DNA from: Bryopsis sp. KO-2023 | Taxonomy: Eukaryota; Chlorophyta; Ulvophyceae; Bryopsidales; Bryopsidaceae | Length of the DNA stretch: 64,000 bases | NCBI GenBank assembly: GCA_030272585.1 | Contig: BSYQ01000007.1 | Coordinates: 996,001-1,060,000 of the forward strand | Direction: 5' to 3' | Shown here: in pieces, positions 60,962 through 64,000 of the stretch | Position numbering within the stretch: the first letter of the stretch is position 1 | How the letters are laid out: the number at the start of each line of letters is the position of its first letter | Position numbers and translations under genes: made by a program | The notes under the pieces: model-generated | Databases searched by the model: none | What the model saw: only the letters and a program-made list of their open reading frames with translations | What the model was told of the DNA's origin: nothing

Positions 60962-61633
60962 AATACTGTAATACGCAAATCTTTTCGCGCTACCTTATTT
61001 TCGCGCGCGGACCAAAGCACGAAAATAAGGCAGGCGAAAATGAAAATAAAGCAGGCGCGAAAATAAAGCAGGCGCGAAAATAAAGCAGGCGGAAAAGAAA
61101 GCAGGCGGAAAAGAAAGGGCTATTCAGATACGCAAGTATGTAGCTACAGGTTTTCCCAATCACGCGCGTGTGGACTCGACGCAAAAGTACCCCTCGAGCA
61201 CAAGAAAACCCAAAGTATCGATTCAACGCACAAGCACTGTTGATGTCGCGTCCATCGACTCGACGGTGGGGTCACATGCGTCGAGTTGACGCACACAGAC
61301 CACAAGAACATGCTCGGTCTCTTTCCTTCTGTTCAGACAGTTCATCGTTTCGGTGACTGTAGAACCGTTTTAGGCACAACTACGGAGGCACAGCCCAGTC
61401 TAGGGGCGAATTCAAAACACAGCCACAGAATGTGTGGAAACACATTCCACACTCTGACTTTGAGAGTGTTCTTTTTGACGCCACGCAAATCTTTCACATT
61501 GCTTTTTTTTCGCGCCTGCTTTATTTTCGCGCTACCTTGTTTTCGCGCGCGGACCAAAGCGCGAAAATAAGGCAGGCGAAAATAAAGACTAGCCATCCTA
61601 AAGCAATCTGAAAGATTTGCGTATTACAGTATT
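60962..61633. mobile_element. Non-autonomous inverted-repeat element, TA-flanked (mariner-like ends)
   Basis: AATACTGTAATACGCAAATC at 60962-60981 is repeated in reverse complement at 61614-61633. If TA is the target duplication, the termini are CTGTAATACGC, as in Tc1/mariner-type MITEs. Inside, GCGCGAAAATAAGCAGGC-type sequences occur as direct copies near 61035-61110 and again, with the same TTTTCGCGCGCGGACCAAAG block, near 61500-61590. A second ACGCAAATCTTTCACATTGC near 61485 suggests a nested or rearranged copy. No transposase is seen. Confidence 0.75.
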
Positions 61634-62305
61634 CAAGGTGACCAAGTCCTCTTCCAACCAATCAATCTCTGCTTCAATTGCTGCCAGGCGTTCTTGTTGA
61701 TAGTTTCGTAGTCAGACAGACACAGTTTCGAGTTGAGGCTGCGGCTGCTTGACTGGAGAGCCTTTTTGAGAGACACTTTCAACTGAACTGACAATGGGAA
61801 GGATCCTTTTTTTTTTTTTGGTGCAACACCCAAACCTCCTTGGAAATCTTGGAAATTACAAACCTCAGTCATTAGTTTGATTCTTCCCTTAGCAATATTC
61901 CGTAGACAAAGAGCTACTTTAATACTCCAACCCATGCTAACCCATGGACACGTCAGTATTCGATCGTTTCCCCACCACATGCCAGATTTTCACAAAAAAA
62001 ACCTAGAGCCCCTCCCAGAAAGACACAAAAACACAAAACAAAATATAGAAAAAAAAAACCAAAACCTGTTTCTTCTCACACATTTTTTTAATCTGGCAAA
62101 ACCAACACATCAAAGAGAAACCTCCCTCCCTGACAATCCGCTCATGAAAACGTAAGACTGTCGACTTGCCTTCCTTTACTCCTCTCTCTCTCTCTCTTTT
62201 CGTTTTTTTTAAACGATTGTTAATCATGATACTTTTCATATTTCCTTTCCCGTTATATAATTTATTCGCTCTTCTTTCTCTCTCTGTATGTGTGTGAATT
62301 TCCTT
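61634..62305. other. Spacer 3' of the TspO-like gene
   Basis: On the minus strand about 61634-61720 a short frame reads YQQERLAAIEAEIDWLEEDL, coiled-coil-like, but a stop lies just upstream and the frame runs into the end of the mobile element. It may be a broken gene end. T-rich and TC-rich runs (62150-62210) follow. Confidence 0.35.
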
Positions 62306-64000
62306 TTACACAACTGCTGCTTCGGCCTGCTGTTCCTCATCGCTGCTGGAGCTGCTGCTGCTGTCATGGAGAGGCTCCTCCTTATCGTCAGCCTTTCTGA
62401 AAAATCGGAAGACGCTCACCACGATGGAGAAAGCGCTGATCAAAACCAGAAGAATCAAGCACACCAAAAGTGCCTGCTCCATCATCGCTGCAGGAGAAAA
62501 CACACAAAAACCAAAAAATTCAATTCAATTCTGCACGAAAGCAAAAGTCATCCATCAACATAGTTGAGCAGCTTCTGTGGTGATCAACCCTCCAGTACAA
62601 ACATCCAGCAACTGCAGTTCTGACTTCAAACCCCAATGAAATCACTTTTTATAACAGCATCTTCATAAGAAATCATCAAGGCCACCGAATCCAAGGCCAA
62701 ATGATGGACAAATGATCCACCCCCCCCCCCAAAAAAAAAACAAAAAAAACCCAAAAAACATCTCCACATTTCCACGCTTACCATCTCCATTCTTGTTTTT
62801 CTCCGCCTTGATGTATAATCCAGTGAAGGTCCAGATCAGAGTCAAACCATAGAAGATGCTCACATGGAAGCCCTCGATCAAAAGTCCAACAAAAGTCACC
62901 AGCGCAGCCAGGATTACAGCAAAGACCTGCATCCAAGTGGAGTGTTCCCCGTCACTCTGGTCCACATCCTTGTTGTAGTGACTGATGATCGCCAACAGCC
63001 CGATGCACGACGCCATGGTCAACCAGGCCAAGTTCATCACGGTGGGGATGTAGAAGAAAATATAGGAAGGCGCCGACACCGATTTCTTCTTGGACTGCTG
63101 CGAGGTCATCTTCATGAGCAGGCCGTAAGCGATAGCAAAGGAAATGAGCCCAGCAACTTGGAGGCCGAGGGAAATGATGAAAGTAGCTCCGACGTTTTGC
63201 ACCCAGAGGATCAACCAGAGAATCTGGCAAGCAAATCCAATCACCCACCATGGTCCTGTGGACAATCAACCAAACCCCATGAAATTTCTAGCTCCTCTGT
63301 GAGTTCCTGTGGCTGGTCAAATTCCAGACTGTGACTGACCATCCGGAAAAGTGCTGTGTAGGAAAAAACGGAAAAGTGCTGTGTAGGAAAAAACGGGGTG
63401 GCTGAAATTGGCATTCCCCAAATTTCATGTTTTGGCAGTACATGTGATGTGGTAGGTTCCTGAACCTATTTTGATCTAGCAGCTGAGGGGTTTTGAGGGG
63501 TTCCTGGAGGGCTTTTAATAAGAGCGTGTAAGAACATAACAGCAGCCGACGGTCGGACTGGACGGCAAGAGGTGCGAACAAAAAAAGTACAGTACGAAAG
63601 GGCCCTTACCAATGGCGTTGACAGTTTTAGTCTTCCATCGGTCCTTCTTTGGGCCTTCGTAACCGGCTGGGAAAAGAGCGTACAAGCAACCGATACCTTC
63701 CAACACACCGATGATCGCAAACGAGTAGAAAGTGTACCTGCAAACATCACAAGCGCGCTCAAACGCAGAATTTCGCAGGGCGCGACAAGCATCGATTGAC
63801 GCTTACACACGCGGAACAGATCTTGACAGTCAATCCACCGCGAAAGATGGTATGTTTGCCCTCAACCACCACAGTGTTTACTGCGTTCCGTTGACGTGAC
63901 AACGACGTCGAGGGGGGTTTTCAGCAGCATCCGTTGTCGAGGTCGATGTCGGAGAGATTGGCGGTGCAGCAGCAGCTTACCCTTGAGGAGTGAGGGGCGA
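62306..64000 (-). CDS. TspO/MBR-like multipass membrane protein with an extra C-terminal helix (5'-partial)
   Basis: Exons: beyond the edge to 63981 (SPLTPQ), 63610-63737, 62782-63255 and 62306-62487. All introns are GT-AG and phase-consistent, giving 267 complete codons in the window. The order TPQGYTFYSFAIIGVLEGIG, then IGPWWVIGFACQILWLILWV, then further helices, resembles the TPxGxTFxxWxxIY / GPWWxxxxxxxxxW pattern of tryptophan-rich TspO-like proteins, which have five helices and bind tetrapyrroles or similar ligands. This match is distant and from memory. After five hydrophobic segments the last exon adds a sixth helix (ALLVCLILLVLISAFSIVVS) and an acidic poly-Ser tail. The remaining N-terminus lies outside the window. 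Confidence 0.5.

Overview
The window is nuclear DNA of a eukaryote. Genes are split by GT-AG introns of roughly 110-370 bp, they lie far apart, and the spacers are full of homopolymers, small transposon-like repeats and minisatellites. There are no operons and no ribosome-binding sites. A serine carboxypeptidase with an N-terminal signal peptide, an L-lactate-permease-family transporter, an ankyrin protein, a TspO-like membrane protein and a coiled-coil/IQ protein resembling ciliary lebercilin suggest a unicellular, perhaps flagellated alga or protist. I cannot name the species from sequence alone.

Left flank (1-7275): the 5' end of a coiled-coil gene on the minus strand, a long perfect-type hairpin (1293-1441), an unrecognised three-exon gene on the plus strand (2175-3772), 2.6 kb of homopolymer-rich spacer, and a 356-bp terminal-inverted-repeat element (6400-6755).

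Centre (7276-43681): 36.4 kb, more than half of the window, is one head-to-tail array of a 2690-bp unit, 13 full copies plus a partial fourteenth. The copies are almost identical; I found only four single-base variants by eye. Every unit carries on its minus strand a small intron-containing gene for a secreted glycine-rich protein: an N-terminal signal peptide, then Lys-aromatic or Lys-His pairs spaced by 16-17 glycines, and a Glu-His-Cys-Cys end. There are therefore 14 copies of one gene. Each full unit also holds a tRNA-like Pol III cassette about 1.1 kb upstream of the gene. This array is the most unusual feature here.

Right of the array (43682-48600): a field rich in the 10-mer CCCCGCACAG and its complement. 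It occurs as hairpins, as a 34-bp minisatellite with higher-order structure, and as a large palindrome with 123-bp arms. A hAT-like non-autonomous element with a perfect 8-bp target duplication has inserted into the minisatellite and carries a tRNA-Cys-like sequence.

Right part (48600-64000): minus-strand genes in the order ankyrin-repeat protein (about 49033-50872), coiled-coil IQ protein (51801-53258), seven-exon lactate-permease-family transporter (54305-57844), serine carboxypeptidase S10 (58960-60691) and a TspO-like multipass membrane protein running off the right edge (62306-64000). A TA-flanked 672-bp inverted-repeat element sits at 60962-61633. I rebuilt splice junctions by hand by requiring GT-AG borders and phase agreement; for the transporter, carboxypeptidase and TspO-like genes every junction fits.
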